Positions 1 to 7,110 of a stretch of DNA of 64,000 bases are shown one piece after another (positions within the stretch are counted from its first letter, which is position 1; the number at the start of each line of letters is the position of its first letter). The stretch is from Arsukibacterium sp. MJ3 (GTDB taxonomy: Bacteria; Pseudomonadota; Gammaproteobacteria; Enterobacterales; Alteromonadaceae), in the NCBI RefSeq assembly GCF_000987765.1, contig NZ_LAHP01000004.1, forward strand, positions 62,001 through 126,000. Direction: 5' to 3'. The position numbers were made by a program, and so were the translations under genes. The notes beneath the pieces are model-generated. The model was not told the DNA's origin. It did not search any database and saw only the letters and a program-made list of their open reading frames with translations.

Positions 1-94
1 GATAACCAGCCTGATGCAGTTGGCAAATAATTTGCCGGCCTAAACGCTTGGCACTGCCGGTAACCAATGCTACCGGTGCCTGAGAAGTAGACAT
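1..94 (-). CDS. SDR-family oxidoreductase, probable pteridine reductase (FolM-like), N-terminal fragment
   Basis: Only the first 31 codons lie in the window; the gene runs off the left edge. The visible N-terminus has the Rossmann entry of short-chain dehydrogenases, a beta strand followed by TGSAKRLGR, which fits the TGxxxRxG cofactor loop. The Arg-Leu-Gly form is typical of pteridine reductases such as FolM/PTR1, which reduce dihydro- to tetrahydropterins with NADPH. The start is the ATG at 92-94. The next minus-strand gene upstream, a fructosamine kinase family gene, ends 9 bases away, so the two may be co-transcribed. SDR membership is fairly secure; the pteridine reductase assignment is an inference from a very short piece. 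Confidence 0.6.
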   Translation of the reverse strand, partial: MSTSQAPVALVTGSAKRLGRQIICQLHQAGY

Positions 95-103
95 AAACTC
101 ACC

Positions 104-964
104 CTAATAAAATTGCTGTTTAATCATTTCCTGTGCTTGTACCAGAAAACCGCCACGAAACAAATACGCATGATTTAGTACGTGGTATAAATTATACAAG
201 TCTTTACGCTGCTCATAGCCTTCAGGCAGTTGATTAACATTTTGATAAGATTGATAAAATACATCAGGAAAACGGCCAAACAAGCGACTAAATGCCACAT
301 CCGTTTCCTGATCGCCATAGTAACAAGCGGGATCATAGATTACCGGCGAGTTGGCAGTAAAACCCACGTTGCCACGCCATAAATCACCATGCAGCAGGCT
401 GGGCGCAGGGTGATGATGCGCCAGGCGTTGCCGGCATTGCTCTACAACGTAATCAATATTGCCAAAACCAAAGCCTTGCTCCAGCAGTAGTTGCAGTTGC
501 CAACCCAGCCGTTGCTCTGAAAAAAAACTGCTCCAGTTACTTTGCCATTTATTTGGTTGCGTAGTTTGCCCCAGGGCATTATCCCAGTCAAAACCGAACA
601 TGGCCTGCTCATGTTGTTGATGTAATGTTGCTAATTGCTCGCCAAGTTGCTGCCAGCCGTCAATGCTCTCGTCAAGTAAGGGCAAATACTCCAGTACCAA
701 AAACGCTTTATCAATGGTTTGGCCATAGCAAATAACCTCTGGTACTTTTATGCAATGATGCTGACGTAATGTGCGTAAGCTCAGCGCTTCGGTGGCAAAC
801 GGTTCGAGTTGTTGCCGCTGATTAATTTTAACGAAAAAGTCCCGGCCAGCACCGCTAATTTTAAACGCAATATTACTATCACCTCCACTCAATTGCCTTT
901 TATCGTCAACGGTAAAGTTGGTATCCAGTTCGCTACTAATATGCTCTGCTATCGCCTGCCACAT
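104..964 (-). CDS. Fructosamine kinase family protein
   Basis: A 286-residue cytoplasmic kinase of the fructosamine/ketosamine-3-kinase family (APH-like fold). Eukaryotic members phosphorylate sugar adducts on protein amines so that they fall off (deglycation); the substrate of bacterial members such as YniA is less certain. Visible motifs are the ATP-anchoring lysine near residue 46 (FFVKIN), the catalytic loop HGDLWRGN at 192-199 with the expected Asp194 and Asn199, and a metal-binding Asp at about 211 in YDPACYYGD. Length matches the family. The ATG at 964 follows a GGAGAG ribosome site. It lies just upstream of the SDR gene on the same strand. Confidence 0.85.
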   Translation of the reverse strand: MWQAIAEHISSELDTNFTVDDKRQLSGGDSNIAFKISGAGRDFFVKINQRQQLEPFATEALSLRTLRQHHCIKVPEVICYGQTIDKAFLVLEYLPLLDESIDGWQQLGEQLATLHQQHEQAMFGFDWDNALGQTTQPNKWQSNWSSFFSEQRLGWQLQLLLEQGFGFGNIDYVVEQCRQRLAHHHPAPSLLHGDLWRGNVGFTANSPVIYDPACYYGDQETDVAFSRLFGRFPDVFYQSYQNVNQLPEGYEQRKDLYNLYHVLNHAYLFRGGFLVQAQEMIKQQFY

Positions 965-1114
965 CGCTGCTCTCCGTTAGCTGTAGTATGTTGAGTATGG
1001 CTGATAATCCAGAAAAAAATACTGAATTGTTAAAGCGGTTTATCACCATCAATAATATACAATGCTGCTATAACTGTTATAGTTTTCAGCTAAACACTAA
1101 CTGCCGGAGTTTAC

Positions 1115-2611
1115 ATGGCTACTACTAATACCCCACGTTATCGGTTGCAAGCATTTACCATTATGATTTGGATTAATCTGGCGTTGTTAGTTGTAGCGTT
1201 AGCATTGGCCAGTTGGCACAGTTCCTGGCTACCTGCTTTGTTGGTAGGTTTGCCAACCGCCCTATTACCGGTGTTATTTTATCGTATGCTGGGCGATCAT
1301 CCGCTGTCCCGTATAAGCTTTGGCGTTAGTTTTATGTTTTTTGCGGCGCTGCATATTCATCAATCGGCCGGTATGCTAGAAATGCACTTTGGCATTTTTG
1401 TGTTGTTGGCTGTGTTAATCGCCTTTCGGGATTACCTGGTCATTTTGGCGGCGGCGGCTACCATTGCGGTGCATCACTTACTGTTTATGTACTTGCAAAT
1501 GCAAGATGCTGGCGTGTATTTGGTACCAGAGCAAAGCTTATCGCTGGGAATTATTTTGTTGCATGCCGCCTTTGTGGTTATTGAAGCGGCGGCGTTAATT
1601 ATGATTTCCCGGCACAGCTATCGTGAGGCTATTGTTGGCGAAGAGTTATTTAACGCGACAACGTCACTGTTAACCCGCGATGGTAAGGTGGTGTTAACGC
1701 ACCGCTGTGCTGATTTAAACTCTCTGGTCATTAGTAATTTTAATGCAGTATTAGCGACACTACAAAAAACCCTGAAAACCATTGAGCAACAGTCTAAAAC
1801 GTTAAAACTGGAGTCGGGTACGTTGCGTAATGAGGGCGATGCCCTGGCAGAAAGTATGCGCAATGAAATGAATGAGGTAGAGCGGATAGCCGCGGCTACC
1901 GAACAAATGTCGCATAGTATTCAGGATGTATTTAATTTGTCGCAACAGGTACTGCAATTTGCCAAAGCGACTAAGCAGGCTGCTGATGATGGCAAAACGT
2001 CTGTAAGCAGCACGATTGCTTCCGTACAACAGCTTGCCAACCAGTTAAGTGATACTGGACGCACCGTGAATGATGTTGCTAATGCCACCGTTGATATTCG
2101 AAAAGTGTTAGATGTTATTCAATCTATTGCCGAGCAAACCAATTTGCTGGCATTAAATGCGGCAATAGAGGCGGCCAGAGCAGGCGAGCAAGGTCGTGGC
2201 TTTGCTGTAGTCGCTGACGAGGTGCGCACGTTAGCGTCACGTACGCGCGGCTCAACAGATGAAATTAAAGTAATGATTGAGCGGCTGGTCGATAACAGTG
2301 CGCAATCGGTAACAGTAGTAAAACGCAGTATTGAACAGCTGGATGATACCCGCCAGCATGCCCAGCAAAGCGGCAAATTATTGCAAACCATTCTGGAGCA
2401 GGCCAGGCAAGTGGCTGATTCATCAGACACCATGGCGAATGCACTGCAGCAACAAACGGCGTCCAGTAATGAAATTGCCCAAAGTGTCCAGCAGCTTAAC
2501 CAAATGACATCGGAGCAAAATGCTTTGGGACAAAAAGTGTTAGACAGTGCTGATCATCTGGAGCAAATTACCGTTGCCCTCAGTAATGAATCAGCAAAAT
2601 TTAACGTGTAA
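1115..2611 (+). CDS. Methyl-accepting chemotaxis protein with six-helix membrane sensor
   Basis: A 498-residue chemoreceptor. Instead of a periplasmic ligand domain the first 170 residues form about six hydrophobic helices joined by short loops, so the signal is probably sensed in or at the membrane. The membrane part carries a cluster of histidines and acidic residues (His80, His82, Glu89, His91, His120, His121). From about residue 200 there is a long coiled coil with the highly conserved MCP signalling tip at about 335-385 ([15 protein letters not shown], then [12 protein letters not shown]), which docks CheA/CheW. No HAMP domain is obvious. The ATG follows CGGAG. The stop overlaps the start of the next gene by one base (TAATG), implying translational coupling. 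Confidence 0.92.
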   Translation: MATTNTPRYRLQAFTIMIWINLALLVVALALASWHSSWLPALLVGLPTALLPVLFYRMLGDHPLSRISFGVSFMFFAALHIHQSAGMLEMHFGIFVLLAVLIAFRDYLVILAAAATIAVHHLLFMYLQMQDAGVYLVPEQSLSLGIILLHAAFVVIEAAALIMISRHSYREAIVGEELFNATTSLLTRDGKVVLTHRCADLNSLVISNFNAVLATLQKTLKTIEQQSKTLKLESGTLRNEGDALAESMRNEMNEVERIAAATEQMSHSIQDVFNLSQQVLQFAKATKQAADDGKTSVSSTIASVQQLANQLSDTGRTVNDVANATVDIRKVLDVIQSIAEQTNLLALNAAIEAARAGEQGRGFAVVADEVRTLASRTRGSTDEIKVMIERLVDNSAQSVTVVKRSIEQLDDTRQHAQQSGKLLQTILEQARQVADSSDTMANALQQQTASSNEIAQSVQQLNQMTSEQNALGQKVLDSADHLEQITVALSNESAKFNV

Positions 2612-3177
2612 TGATGCAGTTAATTAGTCGGCAGCGCTTGTTGTGGTTGCTACTACTACTCTTTACGCTTTGGTTAGTGTTGGTCAGTATTTCCTTATTT
2701 TATTTTGGTAATAAGGATTACGGCCAGTTCGATAACAATCAGAACTGGCAAGCGTCTGCGCCCAGTACGTTAGCAATTAAAACTTTGGGTATCATGCCAA
2801 CTACTGGCAAGCAGGTGGTGCATGTACAGCAAGCCCATTGCAGCTGTAATAGCCGGACAAAGCAACATATTGCTCTATTTACTACTGATTATCAGTTGCC
2901 AGCAGAAAAACAATTTCGACGGAAGCTTGACCAGGTAAATGCTGCTGGTTTACTGCTGCCAGCCACACCGGCAGTACTTATTTTTAACAATGGCAAGTTG
3001 CTCTATGCCGGGCCTTACGCCACAGGCCCGATGTGCTCAGTGACAAATAGTTTAATTGCACCTATTTTAACAGGCGAAGTTAACCTTACCGGTTTATGGC
3101 TTAATGGCGAAGCAAAAGCGTGTCGCTGTTTAGCAAGCCAGACCGCTAATTTACCGTATACCGACATCGATATTTAG
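2611..3177 (+). CDS. Membrane-anchored thioredoxin-like protein (DUF6436-like)
   Basis: A 188-residue protein with one strongly hydrophobic N-terminal helix (about 9-32) and a periplasmic remainder. The soluble part looks thioredoxin-like: a Cys-Ser-Cys motif at 77-79, a TPAV segment at 119-122 where thioredoxins have the cis-proline, then strands around GKLLYAGPY. More cysteines lie at 142, 171 and 173. It resembles proteins annotated DUF6436, for which I know no established function. It is coupled to the chemoreceptor gene through a one-base overlap, so a link between the two is possible but unproven. A hairpin with a T-run follows at 3209. Confidence 0.7.
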   Translation: MMQLISRQRLLWLLLLLFTLWLVLVSISLFYFGNKDYGQFDNNQNWQASAPSTLAIKTLGIMPTTGKQVVHVQQAHCSCNSRTKQHIALFTTDYQLPAEKQFRRKLDQVNAAGLLLPATPAVLIFNNGKLLYAGPYATGPMCSVTNSLIAPILTGEVNLTGLWLNGEAKACRCLASQTANLPYTDIDI

Positions 3178-3208
3178 CACCACGTAACCACCAGCAAACC
3201 ACAAACAG

Positions 3209-3232
3209 GGCCGTCATTCGATGGCCTTTTTT
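3209..3232 (+). terminator. Rho-independent terminator after the chemoreceptor pair
   Basis: A 7-bp stem (GGCCGTC / GATGGCC with one G-T pair, four-base loop) is followed directly by six T residues. It ends the chemoreceptor/DUF6436 transcript and marks the left border of the accessory region. Confidence 0.7.
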
Positions 3233-3251
3233 AATGTCAGGAGCGCCCAAA

Positions 3252-3713
3252 ATGTTCAACCTAGCCGGATTAGTTAACCGCTGGGATATCGACACCTTTA
3301 GTTTACACGCCACCGAACACGAATGCTGAATACTGCTGGACGAGACCAAGTTAGTCAGCTTCAACCTATAACACGCCGAAAAGGATCAGGCCGTTGCAGA
3401 AAAACAGGCAGTAATTTACGGGTGCAACAATACCAAGCTGATCAACTTAATTATTCAAGCCAGAACGCGCTGCCGGTGGTCGCATCTCGGTGCATTGTCA
3501 CAACAGCAAACGGTACTCGAGGCGGTTGGTGCCGCCTTCGACACTGAAGCCATTAAAGGTATTAAGCTGGGCCTTGGCTGGGACGACCTCGCTGCCTGGC
3601 ATTGCAGCGAATTAATCGGCGGTGCAATTCGTATTTGGCCACTGGCAGGTATTAGCCAGATATGGCCAAAATACCTTTTAAAGCTAACGCATTACATTGT
3701 GCGGGTTAAATAG
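3252..3713 (+). pseudogene. Broken phage-type gene containing a permuted papain-like peptidase remnant
   Basis: One reading frame runs from the ATG at 3252 to the stop at 3711, interrupted by in-frame stops at 3327-3329 and 3369-3371. The part after the second stop reads like the small papain-fold hydrolases with permuted catalytic residues (YiiX/YaeF style) found in phages: a SHLG segment supplies the expected histidine and, about 50 residues on, a CSELIG segment supplies the expected cysteine. The spacing between them is short for the family, so an internal deletion is possible. A TTG at 3495 could start a shorter ORF, but that would lose the histidine. The first 25 codons, starting MFNLAGLV, are not recognised and may belong to another gene. 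Confidence 0.5.
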
Positions 3714-3800
3714 ATGCTATCTTTCATAATGGATATAAGCGCATTTCAGCGCGCAGAACTAATAGCTGCCGTGCTAGGCATTTTTATGAGACACGGTTAG
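3714..3800 (+). CDS. Small hypothetical protein (28 aa)
   Basis: A 28-codon ORF opens at the ATG directly after the stop of the broken peptidase gene; an internal ATG at 3729 gives a 23-residue version. The predicted peptide contains a short amphipathic/hydrophobic stretch (AELIAAVLGIFM). Very small genes are common between phage structural genes, and this one keeps the same direction and tight packing as its neighbours. There is no clear ribosome site before 3714, and no homology can be judged. It is listed because it fits the cassette, with low confidence. Confidence 0.3.
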   Translation: MLSFIMDISAFQRAELIAAVLGIFMRHG

Positions 3801-3836
3801 CCAAGCTGACAGCTAAAGATATTTTAAAGGAAAGCA

Positions 3837-5228
3837 ATGCCAACTTATGAAATGAATAGCAACAATGAGGTGTTTGCCGGGCGGTTTAAAGTGTCGGCAG
3901 ATCCTATGCTTGATATGCTTGATATGCTTGCAGCTATGCCTAATAACAGCTGGCATCAAATCCCACTGGCTACCAGCTTTACAGAAAGCTGGGTAGAAAC
4001 AGAATTAAGGCCGCCTTACTTGTCAGCAAAAGCGTCACCTGTTGCGATAATAAGAGCGTGGGGTTGCATTGCTTACGATACAAGCCGCAGGCAATTAGTC
4101 TTGTGGGGCGGTGGTCACGCTAATACCTCGGATAATACGCCATATATTTTTGATATGACCACGGGCATTTACTCTTACGCTTACTTACCGTCTGATTATG
4201 TAACGCTCGGTACGGGCCTTCATACACCTATTTGTGGTGGATTTAGACAACCAAACTCTAGCCACTGTTATGACAATAATCTTTACCTTCCGATCCTTGA
4301 TAAGTTCTGCACGTTCGGCGGGGCACAGCATGGGGACGGCGGGGCGTTCAAGTTATACGACTCAAGCAATGGTTATAGCTATCTTCGCTTAGCAGGGGCT
4401 TATCTTTTAGATACCGCAGCGGCAGGTCAAAATTTAGTTGCGGGTGGAACCGGAGATAACCCCAAAACAGGCGCGTTCACAGGCGTTAATATTGCTGGAG
4501 CTAATGCATGGCAATTGCGCGACTGGTTTGGCACTGGTCAGGCATCAGTATTCGGAAGTGAAAACACATTAACGAATGGCAAAACAGCATACAGAGAAGA
4601 AGCAGGGCGTGACGTTGTTTATGCTGCGCGCTCTGCTAGCGGTAATAAGTCGCTATACCGTATTGAGTTTCACCAAGATCAAAGCAATGACGTTATTACT
4701 AAAGTGGGCAGAGGATTCAACGGGAATAGCGGAAGTTTATCTGGCGGTCTTGACACCCAGCGAAATATATTTGTACAGGGAAACAGCGGTACTACTGCTG
4801 CCTTTGTATTTTGGGACTTAGATTATTCCGGCCCGACTAATAATGATAAGCGGGTGAGATATGACAGCATTAACGGCGATATAACAGAATATCTTAACGA
4901 CATACATAACGGCATGATGGCTCCCGACTTTGATCGGCAGCTAAACAAATTTGTGCTGTGGGGTAATGGTGGGACGTTGTACTACCTGACACCGCCAGAT
5001 CAAAAACCCACATTAACGACTGGTTGGCATATTGAAAAAGTTGAACCCACCGGAGCTTCCAGACCAATGACCGCAGCTGAATTATCAGCCTCAGGCGGAG
5101 GTGGTGTTGGTGTTTACGGCAAGTGGGAGTATGCGCCGGATCTAAGGTGCTTTATCGGCCTGCAACATGCTCAACTGGGCAACGTTTGGCTGTACAAGCC
5201 GCGCAACTGGACAGACCCGAGGATTTAA
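3837..5228 (+). CDS. Phage-like beta-propeller (kelch-like) protein
   Basis: A 463-residue protein starting at the ATG after an AAAGGAAAG ribosome site. There is no signal peptide or membrane segment. It contains repeated blade-like units typical of kelch/galactose-oxidase propellers: YDTSRRQLVLWGGGHA near residue 80, YLPILDKFCTFGGAQHG near 150, and FDRQLNKFVLWGNGGTLYYL near 370, each with a hydrophobic strand, Gly-Gly and an aromatic. Lack of a secretion signal, tight spacing to its neighbours and the adjacent Ig-like protein suggest a virion or tail-associated adhesin rather than an enzyme. A short tandem repeat (CTTGATATG twice, encoding MLDMLD) lies near the N-terminus. The function is an inference. 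Confidence 0.55.
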   Translation: MPTYEMNSNNEVFAGRFKVSADPMLDMLDMLAAMPNNSWHQIPLATSFTESWVETELRPPYLSAKASPVAIIRAWGCIAYDTSRRQLVLWGGGHANTSDNTPYIFDMTTGIYSYAYLPSDYVTLGTGLHTPICGGFRQPNSSHCYDNNLYLPILDKFCTFGGAQHGDGGAFKLYDSSNGYSYLRLAGAYLLDTAAAGQNLVAGGTGDNPKTGAFTGVNIAGANAWQLRDWFGTGQASVFGSENTLTNGKTAYREEAGRDVVYAARSASGNKSLYRIEFHQDQSNDVITKVGRGFNGNSGSLSGGLDTQRNIFVQGNSGTTAAFVFWDLDYSGPTNNDKRVRYDSINGDITEYLNDIHNGMMAPDFDRQLNKFVLWGNGGTLYYLTPPDQKPTLTTGWHIEKVEPTGASRPMTAAELSASGGGGVGVYGKWEYAPDLRCFIGLQHAQLGNVWLYKPRNWTDPRI

Positions 5229-5230
5229 TT

Positions 5231-6430
5231 ATGCCTTTTAGATTACCTTACAACGGTACTGGCTACGTTATAACGCCAACACTGGGCAACACGCTTCTTT
5301 TTAATAAACTTAAAATAGAATCTGATGCCGTTAACTTAATTGCCCAAGATAACGCTTTTATATACATTTACAGTCAGGCAGGTTCTACAGCTTCCGCAAG
5401 AGAGTTATCTTTAATTTTTGACTCTGCTAATACCCCATTAGTTAACGTATACGTGGGCGGTGGCAGTATTCAACCACTTGGGTCAGTCGCTTCTTTATTT
5501 GGTTCTACTATTGTGCAAGGCAAGTTAACATTTGAAGTTGATTATAATAACGCCACAGTAAGCCTTGCTTTAAACGACGTTCCAATTCCCGGTTCACCTT
5601 TTAACATCACTGTTGGTACTAAAAGGAACAACGGCTTACTTTTCAGACTTGGAGGCCGATCGATTTCAGGGCTTTCAGGTACGGTAGGAACATCATCATT
5701 GTTTAGGGTCGGTAATAAACTGGGGGATACCCGTGTTTATGTTAATGATGTGCTTACTCGTAGTTATGTTTCAGATGGTGCGGGTGCAACGTGGGAAGAA
5801 ACCACAAATAACTTGAACGGCACACTCACGGGATTTGCTGACCCGGTGGTATGGGAGTCTTACGGCGCGCCAGTAGTAACACCAATAGCTTTTACCGGAA
5901 CAATACCCGCCCAATCATTTACTGATGGACAATCTGTTAGTGTAAACTTTGCCACGTTTTTTAGTGGGACTGAGACACCATTTACCTTTGCTAACGTCGG
6001 CACTGATCTGGCTGGCTCAGGGTTAACACTGTCAAGTGCAGGTGTATTATCCGGCACCGCTACAACGTCAACAATTACTAACGTTCAAGTACGTGGTATT
6101 GATAGCGCGTCAAACGTAGCGGATAGTAATACGTTTAGTGTGACTGTTACTGCAGCTGCCTCAGTACCCGCAGTAACGCTAACGATTGGCCCTTTAAAAA
6201 ATAACACTGCTGATGCGGGTTTAATAGCGGATACAACGGTGGCGCATATTACTTTGTATGACTCAACAACCGGCGCTTTAGTGCTTCGATTTAATAGCCC
6301 TGTTACTAATGCCAGCGGGTTAGTAACGCTGTCTGATGAAACTGGAACGCTCGTTGAAGATACAGAATATGACTACAACGTAGTGCTGACCACAGGTGAG
6401 CGCATTATGCCAAGAGGTACGACTGTATGA
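5231..6430 (+). CDS. Phage-like structural protein with Ig-like domain
   Basis: A 399-residue protein. The frame is open upstream to about 5123, but the ATG at 5231, two bases after the previous stop, is the sensible start. Residues 1-215 are beta-rich with low charge, resembling a jelly-roll or lectin-like fold. Residues about 220-310 look like a putative Ig/cadherin-like module (IPAQSFTDGQSVSVNF, then LTLSSAGVLSGTA), the type found in phage tail proteins and bacterial adhesins. The last 80 residues form another small beta domain. There is no signal peptide. Its stop overlaps the next start by four bases (ATGA), so the two are translationally coupled. A virion or tail surface role is inferred. 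Confidence 0.55.
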   Translation: MPFRLPYNGTGYVITPTLGNTLLFNKLKIESDAVNLIAQDNAFIYIYSQAGSTASARELSLIFDSANTPLVNVYVGGGSIQPLGSVASLFGSTIVQGKLTFEVDYNNATVSLALNDVPIPGSPFNITVGTKRNNGLLFRLGGRSISGLSGTVGTSSLFRVGNKLGDTRVYVNDVLTRSYVSDGAGATWEETTNNLNGTLTGFADPVVWESYGAPVVTPIAFTGTIPAQSFTDGQSVSVNFATFFSGTETPFTFANVGTDLAGSGLTLSSAGVLSGTATTSTITNVQVRGIDSASNVADSNTFSVTVTAAASVPAVTLTIGPLKNNTADAGLIADTTVAHITLYDSTTGALVLRFNSPVTNASGLVTLSDETGTLVEDTEYDYNVVLTTGERIMPRGTTV

Positions 6431-6846
6431 GCATAAGGATTGGCAGTCTATTTCCTGACGCGATAACTGTCAGCGCCTACTCAGGATTTGGCGTGCTAGC
6501 AGAAAATGCCCCAAGTAGTGGTGATCAAGGGCCATCACTAGGTTACCGGGCGGAATGGTTTGGCAGTGAGGTCCGCTTTGAAGTTGTAACTCAGCCAAGC
6601 CACGGCACAATTCAGTTATTTGAAGATACCAGCTTCATCTATACCGGTGACGGTACCTCCGACACAATGGTGGTGCAGGGTTACATCGATGGCGTTGAAC
6701 TTGCTGAAACTGAAACGCTTACATTTGTTCCGGCTGGTAATATCCAAATTATTGAAAGCACAACGGTGGCCGTTACGGTTAGCGGCATACAAATAATAGC
6801 CGGCCCCGGTATGGAAGTTGAAATACTTCTAACCCTAAACCCCTGA
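6427..6846 (+). CDS. Small beta-rich acidic protein, phage-like
   Basis: A 139-residue protein starting in the ATGA overlap with the preceding gene. It is acidic and dominated by alternating hydrophobic/polar strands with Gly/Thr turns, for example YTGDGTSDTMVVQGYIDG in the middle, which reads like an Ig-like or phage tail small domain. No signal peptide, membrane helix or catalytic motif is visible. Position and coupling make it part of the same structural cassette. I do not recognise the family. Confidence 0.45.
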   Translation: MSIRIGSLFPDAITVSAYSGFGVLAENAPSSGDQGPSLGYRAEWFGSEVRFEVVTQPSHGTIQLFEDTSFIYTGDGTSDTMVVQGYIDGVELAETETLTFVPAGNIQIIESTTVAVTVSGIQIIAGPGMEVEILLTLNP

Positions 6847-6953
6847 GTTTTGCATTTTTTGCATCCCTTTATAGTGGGGCGGCTAACACTGCTCTAAATT
6901 AGGCACTATAAATAAACCACATTTCCATGTATCATGTTTCTTGCATTATATTT

Positions 6954-7000
6954 GTGTACCACAAATTAAAGGAAAAAATCGTGTACCACGTTGTGTACCA
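6954..7000 (+). repeat. Three GTGTACCA direct repeats at the right border of the phage-like region
   Basis: The octamer GTGTACCA occurs at 6954-6961, 6981-6988 and 6993-7000, each followed by A or C. The first is also inside an inverted repeat TTTGTG-TAC-CACAAA. Clustered short direct repeats like this resemble arm-type or core binding sites of tyrosine recombinases at attachment sites. No integrase gene is present, so this could be the surviving end of a decayed element. The last copy stops one base before the first thrS leader hairpin. Confidence 0.4.
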
Positions 7001-7001
7001 A

Positions 7002-7104
7002 ACACCCCTTTGTAAGGGGTGTCAACTGCCACGCAAGGCGCACGAACATTACGTTCTAGTAACCAATCAAGTGACCCTTGGTGTGGGCCACCACTGTAAA
7101 AGGA
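7002..7104 (+). promoter_or_regulatory. thrS leader operator with two tRNA-Thr anticodon-arm mimics and the Shine-Dalgarno
   Basis: Hairpin 1 has stem ACACCCC (7002-7008) / GGGGTGT (7016-7022) and the seven-base loop TTTGTAA: U33-like T, then TGT, then A-A, matching a tRNA-Thr(UGU) anticodon loop. Hairpin 2 has stem GTGACCC (7071-7077) / GGGCCAC (7085-7091), one A-C mismatch and the loop TTGGTGT: again U33-like T, then GGT, the other threonine anticodon. Hairpin 2 ends 6 bases before AAAAGGA (7098-7104), the ribosome site of thrS. In E. coli, ThrRS represses its own translation by binding two anticodon-like leader hairpins with its two subunits. The structure here fits that model. Confidence 0.7.
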
Positions 7105-7110
7105 TAAATC

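Noticed and set aside
2119..2433. A 104-codon minus-strand ORF inside the chemoreceptor gene
   Set aside because: Antisense shadow of the conserved MCP tip; composition unlike a real protein.
5123..5230. Longer N-terminus for the Ig-like phage protein
   Set aside because: It would overlap the propeller gene by over 100 bases; the ATG at 5231 directly follows that gene's stop.
6850..6875. TTGCAT and TATAGT as a thrS promoter
   Set aside because: The spacer is only 14 bases, too short for sigma-70; kept only as a weak -10 candidate.
7002..7022. The first thrS leader hairpin as a terminator for the phage-like genes
   Set aside because: No T-run follows the GC-rich stem, and the loop has the exact layout of a threonine anticodon loop.
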